From Hyphomicrobium zavarzinii ATCC 27496 (GTDB lineage: Bacteria > Pseudomonadota > Alphaproteobacteria > Rhizobiales > Hyphomicrobiaceae): a stretch of DNA of 64,000 nucleotides. Shown here one piece after another: positions 1 through 8,626 of the stretch (its first letter is position 1; the number at the start of each line of letters is the position of its first letter). Below the pieces are notes generated by a model. It was not told the DNA's origin. It saw nothing but the letters and a program-made list of their open reading frames with translations, and did no database searches. The position numbers and the translations under genes were made by a program. Location of the stretch: NCBI RefSeq assembly GCF_000383415.1, contig NZ_KB911264.1:62001-126000 (forward strand). Reading direction: 5' to 3'.

Positions 1-619
1 GAACGACATGCACGCCTGGCACGAGCGCATGAAGGAAACGGCGCCCCTCCGGCTCCTCGATCACGAAGCTCTCTCCGCCATCCAGCCGCTGCGCGATCTC
101 CGCCTCATGGAAGCGCGCCTCGCGCCCAATCTGCCTCTCACCCGTCCGCAGATCGGTCTCCACGACGAGGAGTGAGCGCCGCTCGCGATGCGCGATTACG
201 CTGTCGAGATACGCCGCGTCCGCCGGGCCTTGCAGGCGCTCGACGAAAATCTCAATGCGCCCGCCGCACGCCAGGCCCACGCTCCACGCCGTGCGATCCG
301 CGACACCGAATTCGAGGCATCGCGGCACACCCGACGCCATCACCTCGGCCGCCGCCGTGATCACCGCAGCCTCGACGCAACCGCCCGAAACCGAGCCCTC
401 GAAGCGATCGTCCGGGCCGACGACGAGCTGCCCGCCCACAGGAACCGGCGAGGAGCCCCACGTCTTGATCACCGTCGCAAGCGCGATCGTCCCGAAGGTA
501 TCGAGCCAGTGTCGCGCAATGGAGACGACATCGCGCGCACCCTCGACGCGGGCTGCGCAGGTTGCCGCGCCGCTTTCGGTCCCGTTCAGGAAGCCAGCCT
601 CTGTTACAACGTCATCCAA
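1..619 (-). CDS. XdhC family maturation protein (partial, cut by left edge)
   Basis: An open minus-strand frame runs off the left edge; about 206 codons are visible. It reads as the N-terminal part of an XdhC/CoxI-like factor. These proteins help insert or sulfurate the molybdenum cofactor of xanthine-dehydrogenase-type enzymes. Visible features are the stretch HWLDTFGTIALATVIKTWGS, the family signature GSVSGGCVE, and a later CGG near GLACGGRIEIFV. An in-frame TGA lies two codons before a TTG at 617-619, and there is no ATG or GTG before the conserved region, so TTG is the best start. The frame then overlaps the end of the upstream molybdopterin-subunit gene by 8 bases, which suggests translational coupling. 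Family membership is firm; the exact start is not. The C-terminal Rossmann part is outside the window. Confidence 0.85.
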   Translation of the reverse strand, partial: MDDVVTEAGFLNGTESGAATCAARVEGARDVVSIARHWLDTFGTIALATVIKTWGSSPVPVGGQLVVGPDDRFEGSVSGGCVEAAVITAAAEVMASGVPRCLEFGVADRTAWSVGLACGGRIEIFVERLQGPADAAYLDSVIAHRERRSLLVVETDLRTGERQIGREARFHEAEIAQRLDGGESFVIEEPEGRRFLHALVPGVHVV

Positions 620-2813
620 GCTTCAACCCATCCGCAAACGGAAGCACTCGAACCCGCTGCCCTGTGCCGGCTGCGACAGCGTTGGCAACGGCCGGGCCGA
701 TCGGCGGCACACCTGGCTCGCCGATCCCAGTGGGCGGAGCCGCGGACGGCAGAATGTGCACCTCGACCTTCGGCATCTCGTTGAAGCGCAGCACCTCGTA
801 GCCGTCGAAGTTGGCCTGATCGACGACGCCGTCCTTCAGCGTCACCTTGCTGTGCAACACCGCACCGAGCCCGAAGCCGATGCCGCCCTCCACCTGCGCC
901 TTGATGTTGTCCGGGTTGATGGCCAGGCCGCAGTCCACGGCCGCCACCACGCGCTCGACCTTCGGCTTGCTGTCGACAATCCGGATCTCCGCTACTTCCG
1001 CCACGAAGCTCTTGAAGCTCTCGTGCACGGCCACGCCCCGGAACACACCGTCGGCCGCAGGCTTGTCCCAGCCCGCCTTCTCCGCGGCGAGCTTGAGCAC
1101 GGCGGCATGGCGCGGATGCTTCTCCAGCAACGAAAGACGGAAGGCCACAGGATCCTTTTTCTGCAGCGCCGCGATCTCGTCGATCATGGTCTCCATGACA
1201 TAGGCCGTGTGCGTATGCCCAACCGAGCGCCACCAAAGCGGCGGCGGACCCGCCTTCGTATTGTGAACCTCCACATGCATGTTGGAAATGGCGTAGGGCG
1301 TGTCCGCAACGCCTTCGACGGACGTGCCGTCCACACCGTCCTTCACGATCGCCGCCTCGAAAGGCGTTCCGATCGCGATCGATTGACCAACGATGCGGTG
1401 ATGCCAGCCCAGGATCTCGCCGTCCTTGCCGAGCCCGACCTTGACCCTGTGCACATAGAGCGGACGATAGTAGCCGCCCTTGATGTCGTCCTCCCGGGTC
1501 CACACGAGCTTGATGGGTTCGCTGCGGCCCGTCGCCTTCACGATGCCGGCGGTCTCTGCGATGTAGTCCGAGTTGTAAACACCGCGGCGGCCGAACGATC
1601 CTCCGGCCCACAGCGTGTTGATGACGACGTCCTCCGGCTTGATGCCGAGGATCGCCGCCGTCACGTTCTGGTCGACGGTCTGAAGCTGCGATCCGGTCCA
1701 CAGCGTCGCCCTTCCGTCCTTGAACTGCATCACGCAGTTCATCGGCTCCATGGGCGCGTGCGCGAGGAACGGGAAGATGTAGTCGGCCTCGATCACCTTA
1801 TCGGCCTTGGCGAGCGCGGCAGTAGCGTCACCTTCGTTGCGTGCGACGAGCCCCGGCTTATCGGCCAGCGCCTTGTACTCGGCAACGAGTGCGTCGGTGC
1901 CGCGCATGTCCGCCTTGCTGTCGTCCCAAGAGACGGCAAGCTGGTCGCGGCCCTTGATCGCCGCATAGGTGGACGTGGCGAGAACCGCGACACCATGCGG
2001 CGTCTGCACGACATCCACCACACCCTTGACTGCGCGCGCAGCCTTGTCGTCGACCGATTGCACAGTCCCGCCGAAGCGCGGCGAGCGCGCGAGCGTGGCG
2101 ACCAGCATGCCGGGAAGCTGCACGTCCTGCGTATAGATCCGCGCGCCCGTGGTCTTCTGCACCGAGTCGAGACGCGGAAAAGACTTGCCTATGTAGACGA
2201 ACTCGTCCGCCGTCTTGAGCTTCGGGTCGGCAGGCACCGCCATGCTCGCGGCATCCTTCGCCAGCTCGCCGAACGTCGCCGAATTCGCACCGGATGAAAC
2301 GACGCCCTTGGCGACTTTCACCGACGCCGCGTCCACGCCCCAGCGCTTGGCTGCGGCTTCGACCAGCATGGCGCGCGCAGCTGCGCCCGCCTTTCGATAC
2401 TGCTCGAACGAGTTGGCGATGGCGGTCGAGCCGCCGGTACCCTGCACGCCGAAGAACAGGTTCTTGTAGAGTTCCACGTTGGCCGGGGCGAACTCGGGCT
2501 TCACCTGCGCCCAATCCGCATCGAGCTCTTCGGCGACGAGCGTGGAGAGTCCCGTCGCAACGCCCTGCCCCTTGTCCTGGTGCTTCACGAGCACCGTCAC
2601 CACGTTGTCGGGCGTGATCTTGACGAACGGCATGAAGACGCCGCCGCTTTCGTTGCCCTGCGCTGCCGCCTCGGCGCGGGCGGACCCTGCAGGAAGCCAC
2701 GCCCCGATGACGAGCCCGGCACCGGAACCGAGCGCGAGCCGCACGAAATTACGACGGTCGAGCGCAAGCGCCGTGTCGGCGCGAAACTGAGACAGATCCA
2801 TTCGGCCATACAT
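612..2813 (-). CDS. Molybdopterin-binding subunit of a xanthine-dehydrogenase-family oxidoreductase (IorB-like, Tat signal)
   Basis: A 733-residue large subunit of a periplasmic molybdenum hydroxylase of the isoquinoline 1-oxidoreductase / aldehyde oxidase type. The N-terminus has a twin-arginine motif ([11 protein letters not shown], about residues 19-29), a hydrophobic stretch and a likely cleavage after SARA, so the folded cofactor-loaded enzyme should be exported by Tat. Family motifs include the glycine-rich [10 protein letters not shown] region, the [10 protein letters not shown] segment typical of this subunit, and a C-terminal [15 protein letters not shown] carrying the presumed catalytic Glu. 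Length matches the roughly 720-760 residues of IorB-type subunits. It lies 14 bases downstream of the 2Fe-2S subunit and overlaps the XdhC gene, so the three form one operon. The substrate cannot be told from sequence. No cytochrome c subunit is visible on this side. Confidence 0.93.
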   Translation of the reverse strand: MYGRMDLSQFRADTALALDRRNFVRLALGSGAGLVIGAWLPAGSARAEAAAQGNESGGVFMPFVKITPDNVVTVLVKHQDKGQGVATGLSTLVAEELDADWAQVKPEFAPANVELYKNLFFGVQGTGGSTAIANSFEQYRKAGAAARAMLVEAAAKRWGVDAASVKVAKGVVSSGANSATFGELAKDAASMAVPADPKLKTADEFVYIGKSFPRLDSVQKTTGARIYTQDVQLPGMLVATLARSPRFGGTVQSVDDKAARAVKGVVDVVQTPHGVAVLATSTYAAIKGRDQLAVSWDDSKADMRGTDALVAEYKALADKPGLVARNEGDATAALAKADKVIEADYIFPFLAHAPMEPMNCVMQFKDGRATLWTGSQLQTVDQNVTAAILGIKPEDVVINTLWAGGSFGRRGVYNSDYIAETAGIVKATGRSEPIKLVWTREDDIKGGYYRPLYVHRVKVGLGKDGEILGWHHRIVGQSIAIGTPFEAAIVKDGVDGTSVEGVADTPYAISNMHVEVHNTKAGPPPLWWRSVGHTHTAYVMETMIDEIAALQKKDPVAFRLSLLEKHPRHAAVLKLAAEKAGWDKPAADGVFRGVAVHESFKSFVAEVAEIRIVDSKPKVERVVAAVDCGLAINPDNIKAQVEGGIGFGLGAVLHSKVTLKDGVVDQANFDGYEVLRFNEMPKVEVHILPSAAPPTGIGEPGVPPIGPAVANAVAAGTGQRVRVLPFADGLKLG

Positions 2814-2827
2814 GTGCGTGATCTCCC

Positions 2828-3289
2828 TCAGCCCTTGAGCGTTTCGGATGCAGTGTGGATGGCAGTCCGGATGCGCTGATAGGTGTTGCAGCGGCAGATG
2901 TTTCCACTCATCGCGCTATCGATGTCATCGTCCGTAGGAGCAGCCGTCTCCGAAAGCAGCGCCGTCGCGGCCATGATCTGCCCCGATTGGCAATAGCCGC
3001 ACTGTACGACGTCCAGTTTCTGCCAGGCCGCGCGCACCGCTTCCGCCACCGGCCCCGACAAGCCCTCGATGGTTGTCACCGACTTGCCATCGACATCAGA
3101 AACGGCCGTCACACACGAGCGGATCGGCTGGCCTTCCAGATACATCGTACAGGCGCCGCACTGCGCGGCCCCGCAGCCGAACTTCGAGCCGATCAGGCCC
3201 AGCTCGTCGCGCACGACCCAGAGAAGCGGCGTGTCGTCCTCGGACGCAACGGTGACCTCGCGGCCGTTGAGCTGAAACTTAGCCATCAA
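2828..3289 (-). CDS. (2Fe-2S)-binding subunit of molybdenum hydroxylase (IorA-like)
   Basis: A 153-residue electron-transfer subunit carrying two [2Fe-2S] clusters. The plant-ferredoxin-type cluster ligands are in FGCGAAQCGACTMYLEG plus a following Cys in IRSC. The second cluster is formed by CGYCQSGQ and CRCNTY near the C-terminus. This is the standard order for the small subunit of xanthine-dehydrogenase-family enzymes and the usual length. The gene is first in the operon, followed after 14 bases by the molybdopterin subunit. It has no signal peptide; by analogy it would be carried out of the cell with the Tat-targeted large subunit. Confidence 0.95.
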   Translation of the reverse strand: MMAKFQLNGREVTVASEDDTPLLWVVRDELGLIGSKFGCGAAQCGACTMYLEGQPIRSCVTAVSDVDGKSVTTIEGLSGPVAEAVRAAWQKLDVVQCGYCQSGQIMAATALLSETAAPTDDDIDSAMSGNICRCNTYQRIRTAIHTASETLKG

Positions 3290-3478
3290 GGCACCTCCGA
3301 AAATAGATTTTGAGAAGGCGCACGGAACTCCCCTCCCGCGCGCACCTGCTCATATGCGTGCAGCGTTACCGAATTTCCAGGGTCCAGCAAGATTGTTGCC
3401 ACTCCAGCGGCAATGGATACTGAAAGCCGCCCAATTTTTGGGCTCCATCCGCCGTCTGCGCGATTTTTCTCGCAGGAA

Positions 3479-4396
3479 CTACGTGAGGTGCATGGCGCGC
3501 TTGTGCTTGGCAATCTCCGCTAGCAGCCACTGGTGGAACTGCTTGACGCCAGCGAGGGAGGCTGCGCCAGGACGCACGGCGAGCGCATAGCAACTCGGAA
3601 TTGCGCGGCGGATCGGAAACGGCGTCACGAGTTGGCCACGCGCCAGAAGATCCTCAGCCATGATGTTGTCCGCGAGCGCGACGCCTCCGCCGTTCACCGC
3701 CTCCCGGATGGCGAGCGACGGATCGTGGAAGATCGCGCCCGACTTGGCGTCCACGCCTTTGACGCCCACACCTGCGATCCACTCCTCCCACCAGGCCGTG
3801 GTATTCTCGTGCAGCAGCCTGTGCCGCACGAGATCGGCGGGCTTGCGCAGCCCATTCGGCCCTTTCGCCAGCGCAGGCGCACACACCGGCAAAATGATGA
3901 GCGAGATGAGCGGAGAGAGCGAAGCATCCGCCTCGTCCTCGCGCACGAACAGGATCCTGAGATCCGCGCGCGGATTGCCCCCCTTCCCCGTGTCGTCATG
4001 GATCGAGACCTCGAGTTCGCACGCGGGGCACGCCGCCCGGAACCGCGGAAGCCGGTCAGCAAGCCACAGGTTCATGAACGTGGAATTGATGGAGAGCGAC
4101 ACCCGCTTTTGCGCGCGCTTCCGGGCGGGTCCGTACACGCTCACCTCCTCCGTCGCGTCGCGGATGACGTTGAAGGCATCGGTCAGGCGCCGCGCATAGT
4201 GCGTCGCCTTTTCGGTGAGCTGAACCTGCCGGAAGCCGCGCTCGAACAGCTCCACGCCCAGCGCCTGCTCGAGCGAGCGAATGTGACGGCTGACGGCCGA
4301 TGGCGTGAGCCGCAACTCCTCCGCTGCCTCCTTGAAGCTGAGCAACCGCGCCGCGGCCTCGAACGCGCGAATGGCATTGAGCGAAGGGAGCGGCAT
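3479..4396 (-). CDS. LysR-family transcriptional regulator, GcvA type
   Basis: A 305-residue LysR-type regulator. The N-terminal winged helix-turn-helix is clear (LPSLNAIRAFEAAARLLSF, then LTPSAVSRHIRSLE), and the opening is typical of the GcvA subgroup. The remainder is a periplasmic-binding-protein-like effector domain. It is divergent from the agmatinase gene with 124 bases between starts. That gap holds an 18-base inverted repeat with perfect 6-base arms at 4427-4444, a likely operator. The molybdenum hydroxylase operon lies downstream on the same strand after a 189-base gap, so it could be a second target. Control of the agmatinase is inferred from the layout only. Confidence 0.93.
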   Translation of the reverse strand: MPLPSLNAIRAFEAAARLLSFKEAAEELRLTPSAVSRHIRSLEQALGVELFERGFRQVQLTEKATHYARRLTDAFNVIRDATEEVSVYGPARKRAQKRVSLSINSTFMNLWLADRLPRFRAACPACELEVSIHDDTGKGGNPRADLRILFVREDEADASLSPLISLIILPVCAPALAKGPNGLRKPADLVRHRLLHENTTAWWEEWIAGVGVKGVDAKSGAIFHDPSLAIREAVNGGGVALADNIMAEDLLARGQLVTPFPIRRAIPSCYALAVRPGAASLAGVKQFHQWLLAEIAKHKRAMHLT

Positions 4397-4426
4397 GGGG
4401 CACCGGCGACAGAGACAGGAATGAGA

Positions 4427-4444
4427 TGAGTTTTTATCAACTCA
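4427..4444. promoter_or_regulatory. Inverted repeat, candidate LysR operator
   Basis: TGAGTT-N6-AACTCA, a perfect 6+6 inverted repeat, lies in the divergent gap between the LysR gene and the agmatinase gene. It is 31 bases upstream of the LysR start and 76 bases upstream of the agmatinase start. Size and position suit a LysR recognition site. Assignment to this regulator is inference. Confidence 0.5.
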
Positions 4445-4520
4445 CGACGGAAAATTAGCCGTTTGTCGAGCCTTTCGGCAAGTCGGATCCTGGAGGCGCT
4501 TCACACCGGAGGAGCCGATC

Positions 4521-5540
4521 ATGACCCAGACGCTGAAACATCCCCTGCACACCTCGACCACCGACACCGCCGTTTTCGCCGGAACCAGGAGGGGCGGCTC
4601 TCCCGAGCCCACCTACAGCGGAGTGCTGTCCTTCATGCGCCGCAAGCTCACGCGGAACCTCGCAGGCGTGGATGTAGCCGTCTGGGGTATTCCCTTCGAC
4701 GCGGCGGTCTCGAACCGTCCGGGTGCGCGCTTCGGGCCTCAAGGCGTGCGCCGCGCGTCCGCAATCCTCGGCGGCGATCCCCAATACCCCTTCCACGCGG
4801 ACCCGTTTGAACGGCTGGCCGTAGTCGACTATGGCGATTGCGCCCTCGACTACGGCCGTCACGCGAACACGCCCCGCCAGATCGAGGAGCAGGCACGCGA
4901 GGTGATCGATGCCGGCGTGAAACTTCTTTCGATTGGCGGAGACCATTACGTCACCTGGCCACTCCTGAAAGCACACGCGCAGAAGCATGGTCCGATGGCG
5001 CTCGTGCAATTCGATGCACACCAGGACACCTGGTTCGATGAGGACGAACGGATCGATCACGGCTCGTTCGTGGCGCGCGCCGTGCGGGAGGGGATCATTC
5101 TGCCCGAGCGGTCGATCCAGATCGGCATCCGCACGCACGCGCCGGAGACCTGCGGGATAGAGATCGTGTATGGCGAGGAGATCGCGGACCTTGGTGCGAA
5201 GGGCGTGGTCGATCGCATCCTGAGGCGCGTCGGCAGCGCGAAGACCTATCTGACGTTCGACATCGACTGTCTCGACCCGGCCTTTGCGCCCGGAACGGGA
5301 ACACCTGTTGCTGGCGGCCTCTCCTCACGCGAAGCGCTGATGATCCTTAGCCGCCTGGGTGCCCTCGACATCGTAGGAGGAGACGTCGTGGAGGTCGCAC
5401 CCGCCTACGATCATGCCGACATCACCTCGATCGCAGGCGCGGCCGTGATGCAGCACTATCTTGGCCTCTTGGCGGACCAGAAGAAGCATTACGAGAATGT
5501 TCCATCATCCGATCGCTTATTCGCCAGCGCGCTAAGTTAA
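4521..5540 (+). CDS. speB: Agmatinase / ureohydrolase family protein
   Basis: A 339-residue member of the arginase/agmatinase family, predicted to hydrolyse agmatine (or a related guanidino compound) to putrescine and urea with a binuclear Mn2+ site. Metal-binding motifs are all present: GGDH (His142), DAHQD (Asp165, His167, Asp169) and FDIDCLDP (Asp247, Asp249). ATG at 4521 follows a GGAGGA ribosome-binding site. The third motif is DAHQD, where many agmatinases have DAHTD, so guanidinobutyrase or guanidinopropionase activity is possible. Its product would feed the putrescine catabolic island 20 kb away. It is divergent from a GcvA-type LysR gene. Ureohydrolase activity is confident; the exact guanidino substrate is not. 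Confidence 0.9.
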   Translation: MTQTLKHPLHTSTTDTAVFAGTRRGGSPEPTYSGVLSFMRRKLTRNLAGVDVAVWGIPFDAAVSNRPGARFGPQGVRRASAILGGDPQYPFHADPFERLAVVDYGDCALDYGRHANTPRQIEEQAREVIDAGVKLLSIGGDHYVTWPLLKAHAQKHGPMALVQFDAHQDTWFDEDERIDHGSFVARAVREGIILPERSIQIGIRTHAPETCGIEIVYGEEIADLGAKGVVDRILRRVGSAKTYLTFDIDCLDPAFAPGTGTPVAGGLSSREALMILSRLGALDIVGGDVVEVAPAYDHADITSIAGAAVMQHYLGLLADQKKHYENVPSSDRLFASALS

Positions 5541-5544
5541 TCAT

Positions 5545-5590
5545 GCGCCCCTGCGCAATCCTGCATCAGGAGCGCGCGGGGGGCTTTCTT
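5545..5590 (+). terminator. Imperfect GC-rich hairpin after agmatinase gene
   Basis: Just after the agmatinase stop codon a C-rich arm (around 5548-5555) faces a G-rich arm (around 5574-5583), followed by a pyrimidine stretch containing CTTTCTTTCT. Pairing is imperfect, so this is a weak terminator call. Confidence 0.3.
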
Positions 5591-5690
5591 TCTGTATCCA
5601 ACGGTCCATATGTTGCCAGGCAAGCTTCGCCCTCCCTGAACGGCGGCAGCGAACATCTTGCATCCAATAGACTGCTGGAGACCTGACTTC

Positions 5691-6776
5691 ATGTCCGCCA
5701 AACTCTTCTCTCCCCTGACGATTGGCACGCTCACGCTGCCCAATCGTATCGTCATGGCGCCTTTGACGCGCAACCGCGCCGCCGATGGCGATGTCCCCCA
5801 TGCCCTCAACGTCGAGTACTACGCTCAACGCGCATCCGCCGGACTCATTATCTCGGAAGGCACGCAGATCTCGCCGGAGGGCAAGGGCTACATCGCGACA
5901 CCCGGCATCTATAACCAGGAGCAAGTCGCGGGCTGGCGCAAAGTGACCGACGCAGTCCACGCCAAGGGTGGCCGCATCTTCGCCCAGCTCTGGCACGTGG
6001 GCCGCATCTCCCACACCTCGCTCCAGCCGGATGGCAAGGCCCCCGTCGCGCCCTCCGCCATCAAGGCCAATGCGAAGACCTTCATCGCATCGGGCTTTGT
6101 CGACGTCTCCGCCCCTCGCGCGCTCGAGATTGCCGAGATCAAGCGCATCGTGGAGGACTATCGCAAGGCCGCCGAAAACGCCAAGAACGCAGGCTTCGAC
6201 GGCGTCGAGTTGCACAGCGCCAACGGCTATCTCATCGACCAGTTCCTGCGTGACGGTACCAACAAGCGCACAGACGAGTACGGCGGCAGCGTCGAGAACC
6301 GCATCCGCTTCCTCGGCGAAATTCTCGCCGCCCTCACGTCCGTGTTCCCCGCGCTCCGCGTCGGCGTTCGCTTCAGCCCCTTCTCTGGCTTCGGCGACAT
6401 CTCCGACAGCGATCCCATCACCACGTTCGGAGCGGCGATCGCAAAGGCGAGCGAGTTCGGACTCGGCTACCTGCATCTCGTCGAGGGGCAGACGGGAGGC
6501 CCACGCGCGCCTGCCGCCGACGTCGCTCGCCTGCGCAGCCGCTTCAAGGGCGTCTACCTCGCCAACAACGGCTACGACCGCGGAAGCGCCATCGAAGCCA
6601 TCGAGAGCGGTGCGGCCGACCTGGTTGCCTTCGGACGCCCCTTCATCGCAAACCCCGATCTCGTCGAGCGGCTCGAGCGCGACGCACCCCTGAACGAGCC
6701 GAAGCCGGCCACGTTCTACGGCGGCGGCGCAGAGGGTTACACGGATTATCCGGCTCTCGGCACAAAGGCCGCCTGA
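5691..6776 (+). CDS. Old Yellow Enzyme family alkene reductase (NemA-like)
   Basis: A 361-residue FMN-dependent ene-reductase. Such enzymes use NAD(P)H to reduce activated double bonds, nitrate esters or other electrophiles in the cytosol. Family features are the N-terminal LFSPLTIGTLTLPNRIVMAP, the active-site HSANGYLIDQFL segment, and the C-terminal GRPFIANPDLVERL used for FMN phosphate binding. ATG at 5691 is chosen because it begins the conserved FSPL region and a GGAG precedes it by about ten bases; an in-frame TTG further upstream is less likely. A pirin and a WrbA quinone reductase follow on the same strand, giving a small redox or electrophile-stress group. A terminator-like hairpin follows the gene, so transcription of the next gene is probably separate. 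Confidence 0.93.
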   Translation: MSAKLFSPLTIGTLTLPNRIVMAPLTRNRAADGDVPHALNVEYYAQRASAGLIISEGTQISPEGKGYIATPGIYNQEQVAGWRKVTDAVHAKGGRIFAQLWHVGRISHTSLQPDGKAPVAPSAIKANAKTFIASGFVDVSAPRALEIAEIKRIVEDYRKAAENAKNAGFDGVELHSANGYLIDQFLRDGTNKRTDEYGGSVENRIRFLGEILAALTSVFPALRVGVRFSPFSGFGDISDSDPITTFGAAIAKASEFGLGYLHLVEGQTGGPRAPAADVARLRSRFKGVYLANNGYDRGSAIEAIESGAADLVAFGRPFIANPDLVERLERDAPLNEPKPATFYGGGAEGYTDYPALGTKAA

Positions 6777-6805
6777 GCGCAGCATCCGGTCAGGATAGAC
6801 GGAAA

Positions 6806-6836
6806 GAGGGCGTCTGCGCATCATGCGGGCGCCCTC
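6806..6836 (+). terminator. Hairpin terminator after alkene reductase gene
   Basis: GAGGGCG at 6806-6812 pairs with CGCCCTC at 6830-6836. It lies 30 bases past the reductase stop codon and is followed by AATTGTAT, a poor T-tract. A plausible intrinsic terminator. Confidence 0.55.
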
Positions 6837-6852
6837 AATTGTATCTAATTCG

Positions 6853-6886
6853 GAACCAATCTATTTCGATTTGGATATATTGGTTC
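6853..6886. promoter_or_regulatory. Inverted repeat upstream of pirin gene
   Basis: GAACCAAT (6853-6860) and ATTGGTTC (6879-6886) form a perfect 8-base inverted repeat with an 18-base AT-rich spacer. It lies about 80 bases before the pirin start, in the only AT-rich stretch of the region. It is probably a promoter with an operator. No regulator gene adjoins it. Confidence 0.5.
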
Positions 6887-6963
6887 TGAGATGGCGAGGT
6901 GGCATCTTCTCTCCAACAGCGGCTGGACCCAAACGTCCGCCGGACCTTCAAGGAGACCTCGCC

Positions 6964-7665
6964 ATGATCACCATTCGCAAAAGCACGGAGCGCGGCGCGA
7001 GCAACTTTGGCTGGCTCGACAGCAAGCACACCTTCTCCTTCGGCCACTACTATGATCCGGGCCACATGGGCTTCGGCACCCTGCGCGTCATCAACGAGGA
7101 CGTTGTGACGGGCGGGGCCGGCTTCGGCACCCATCCCCACGACAACATGGAGATCATCTCCTACGTGCTGGACGGCGCGCTGGCGCACAAGGACAGCCTC
7201 GGCACGGGATCCGTCATCCGCCCCGGAGACGTTCAGCGCATGACGGCCGGAACGGGCATCGCCCATAGCGAGTTCAATGCCTCGCCAACCGAGCCGGTGC
7301 ACTTTCTGCAGATCTGGGTGCTGCCTGAGAAGCGGAACCTCGCACCCGGCTACGAGCAGAAATCGTTCCCGCCCGGCGAACGGCGGGGACGTCTGCAACT
7401 GGTCGGCGCCCGCGACGGACGCGACGGAGCGGTGACGATCCACCAGGATCTCGACCTCCACGTCGCGAACCTCGCCAAGGGTGACGCCGTGACCCACGCG
7501 CTGGCCCCGCGCCGCAAGGTCTGGGTTCAGGTCACGCGCGGCGAGGTCACCGTAAACGGCACGCTCGTCGGACAGGGAGACGGCGCCGCGTTGACGGACG
7601 AGACGGAAGTGAAGATCGCCGCCAACGACAACGCCGAGATCCTGCTGTTCGACATCGGCGCATGA
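6964..7665 (+). CDS. Pirin family bicupin protein
   Basis: A 233-residue pirin-like double cupin. The metal-binding residues of the N-terminal cupin are all in place: His57 and His59 in GTHPHDNME, and His101 and Glu103 in GIAHSEFN. Bacterial pirins such as YhhW can act as quercetin 2,3-dioxygenases; other family members have regulatory roles. ATG at 6964 is preceded by AAGGAG and starts the conserved [12 protein letters not shown] longer in-frame extension from 6823 crosses the terminator and inverted repeat, so it is rejected. WrbA follows 94 bases later, consistent with a quinone or electrophile stress response. Confidence 0.93.
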   Translation: MITIRKSTERGASNFGWLDSKHTFSFGHYYDPGHMGFGTLRVINEDVVTGGAGFGTHPHDNMEIISYVLDGALAHKDSLGTGSVIRPGDVQRMTAGTGIAHSEFNASPTEPVHFLQIWVLPEKRNLAPGYEQKSFPPGERRGRLQLVGARDGRDGAVTIHQDLDLHVANLAKGDAVTHALAPRRKVWVQVTRGEVTVNGTLVGQGDGAALTDETEVKIAANDNAEILLFDIGA

Positions 7666-7673
7666 CGAAACCA

Positions 7674-7706
7674 GCCGGGCGGGCGCTCACACGCGTTCCG
7701 CCCGGC
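7674..7706 (+). terminator. GC-rich hairpin between pirin and wrbA
   Basis: GCCGGGCGG at 7674-7682 pairs with CCGCCCGGC at 7698-7706, nine perfect base pairs. It starts 8 bases after the pirin stop codon. There is no T-tract, so it may attenuate or stabilise the message rather than stop transcription. Confidence 0.4.
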
Positions 7707-7759
7707 CCGCCACGCCGCTCTTCAACGCAACTCAGAACCCGAACCGAAAGCGAAACACC

Positions 7760-8362
7760 ATGACCAAGGTCCTCGTCCTCTACTATTCGAGCTACGGCCA
7801 CATCGAGCGGCTGTCGCAGGCCGTTGCCGAAGGCATCCGCGAAGCCGGCGCAGAAGCCGTCATCAAACGCGTGCCCGAGATCGTGCCGCGCGAGGTGGCC
7901 GAGAAGAGTGGCTTCAAGCTCGACCAGGCCGCACCCATCGCCACCGTCGACGAACTCGCCGACTACGATGCGATCATCGTCGGCACGCCGACCCGGTTCG
8001 GCAACATGGCAGCCCAGATGAAGAACTTTCTCGATCAGACGGGCGGCCTCTGGTTCAAGGGCAAGCTGATCGGCAAGGTCGGCTCCGTCTTCACCTCGAC
8101 AGCCACCCAGCATGGCGGCCAGGAGAGCACGATCCTGGCCACACACACCGTCCTCCTCCACCACGGCCTCGTCATCGTCGGCCTGCCGTACTCGTTCCAG
8201 GGACAGACGACACTCGCGGAGATCAGCGGCGGCTCGCCATACGGCGCCACAACGATCGCAGGCGGCGACGGCTCGCGCCAGCCGAGCGAGAACGAGCTTG
8301 CCGGCGCGCGCTTCCAGGGCCGCCATGTGGCCGAGATCGCGGCCAAGCTCGCCCGCGCGTAA
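7760..8362 (+). CDS. wrbA: NAD(P)H:quinone oxidoreductase, WrbA type IV
   Basis: A 200-residue flavodoxin-fold protein that reduces quinones by two electrons, avoiding semiquinone radicals. The FMN phosphate loop is YYSSYGH (residues 8-14). [20 protein letters not shown] matches the WrbA flavin-ring loop, and the C-terminal segment [13 protein letters not shown] is a WrbA hallmark. Length equals the usual 198-200. It is in line with a pirin and an alkene reductase, suggesting a shared detoxification role. A strong hairpin terminator follows. Confidence 0.95.
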   Translation: MTKVLVLYYSSYGHIERLSQAVAEGIREAGAEAVIKRVPEIVPREVAEKSGFKLDQAAPIATVDELADYDAIIVGTPTRFGNMAAQMKNFLDQTGGLWFKGKLIGKVGSVFTSTATQHGGQESTILATHTVLLHHGLVIVGLPYSFQGQTTLAEISGGSPYGATTIAGGDGSRQPSENELAGARFQGRHVAEIAAKLARA

Positions 8363-8389
8363 ACTGGGCGATTGACGCCTCAATTGAGA

Positions 8390-8421
8390 AAGGCCGCCAA
8401 TGCGAGAGCGCTGGCGGCCTT
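8390..8421 (+). terminator. Rho-independent terminator of wrbA
   Basis: AAGGCCGCCA at 8390-8399 pairs with TGGCGGCCTT at 8412-8421, ten base pairs around a 12-base loop, followed by TGTTT. It lies 28 bases after the wrbA stop codon. Confidence 0.8.
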
Positions 8422-8626
8422 GTTTCGATTACGCGGGGCACGCCCTTGCAGAAGGAGCTGCAAACTTATCCTGGAGGGAAAGCCCTAAGCCTCAGACGTA
8501 GACGCGATTCGTCACACGCGCCTCGGAGCCCGCATTTCATAAGCCTTTCGGGCCGTCCGCGCTTGCGCCGGGCAAGCGGTCTATGGAACACTCCCGCATC
8601 CTGACGAAGCATTTGAGGGGCCTCGC

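Noticed and set aside
255-2297. 680-codon plus-strand frame across the molybdenum subunit gene
   Set aside because: It is the antisense shadow of a clear minus-strand enzyme and its translation is His/Arg/Asp-rich without any domain.
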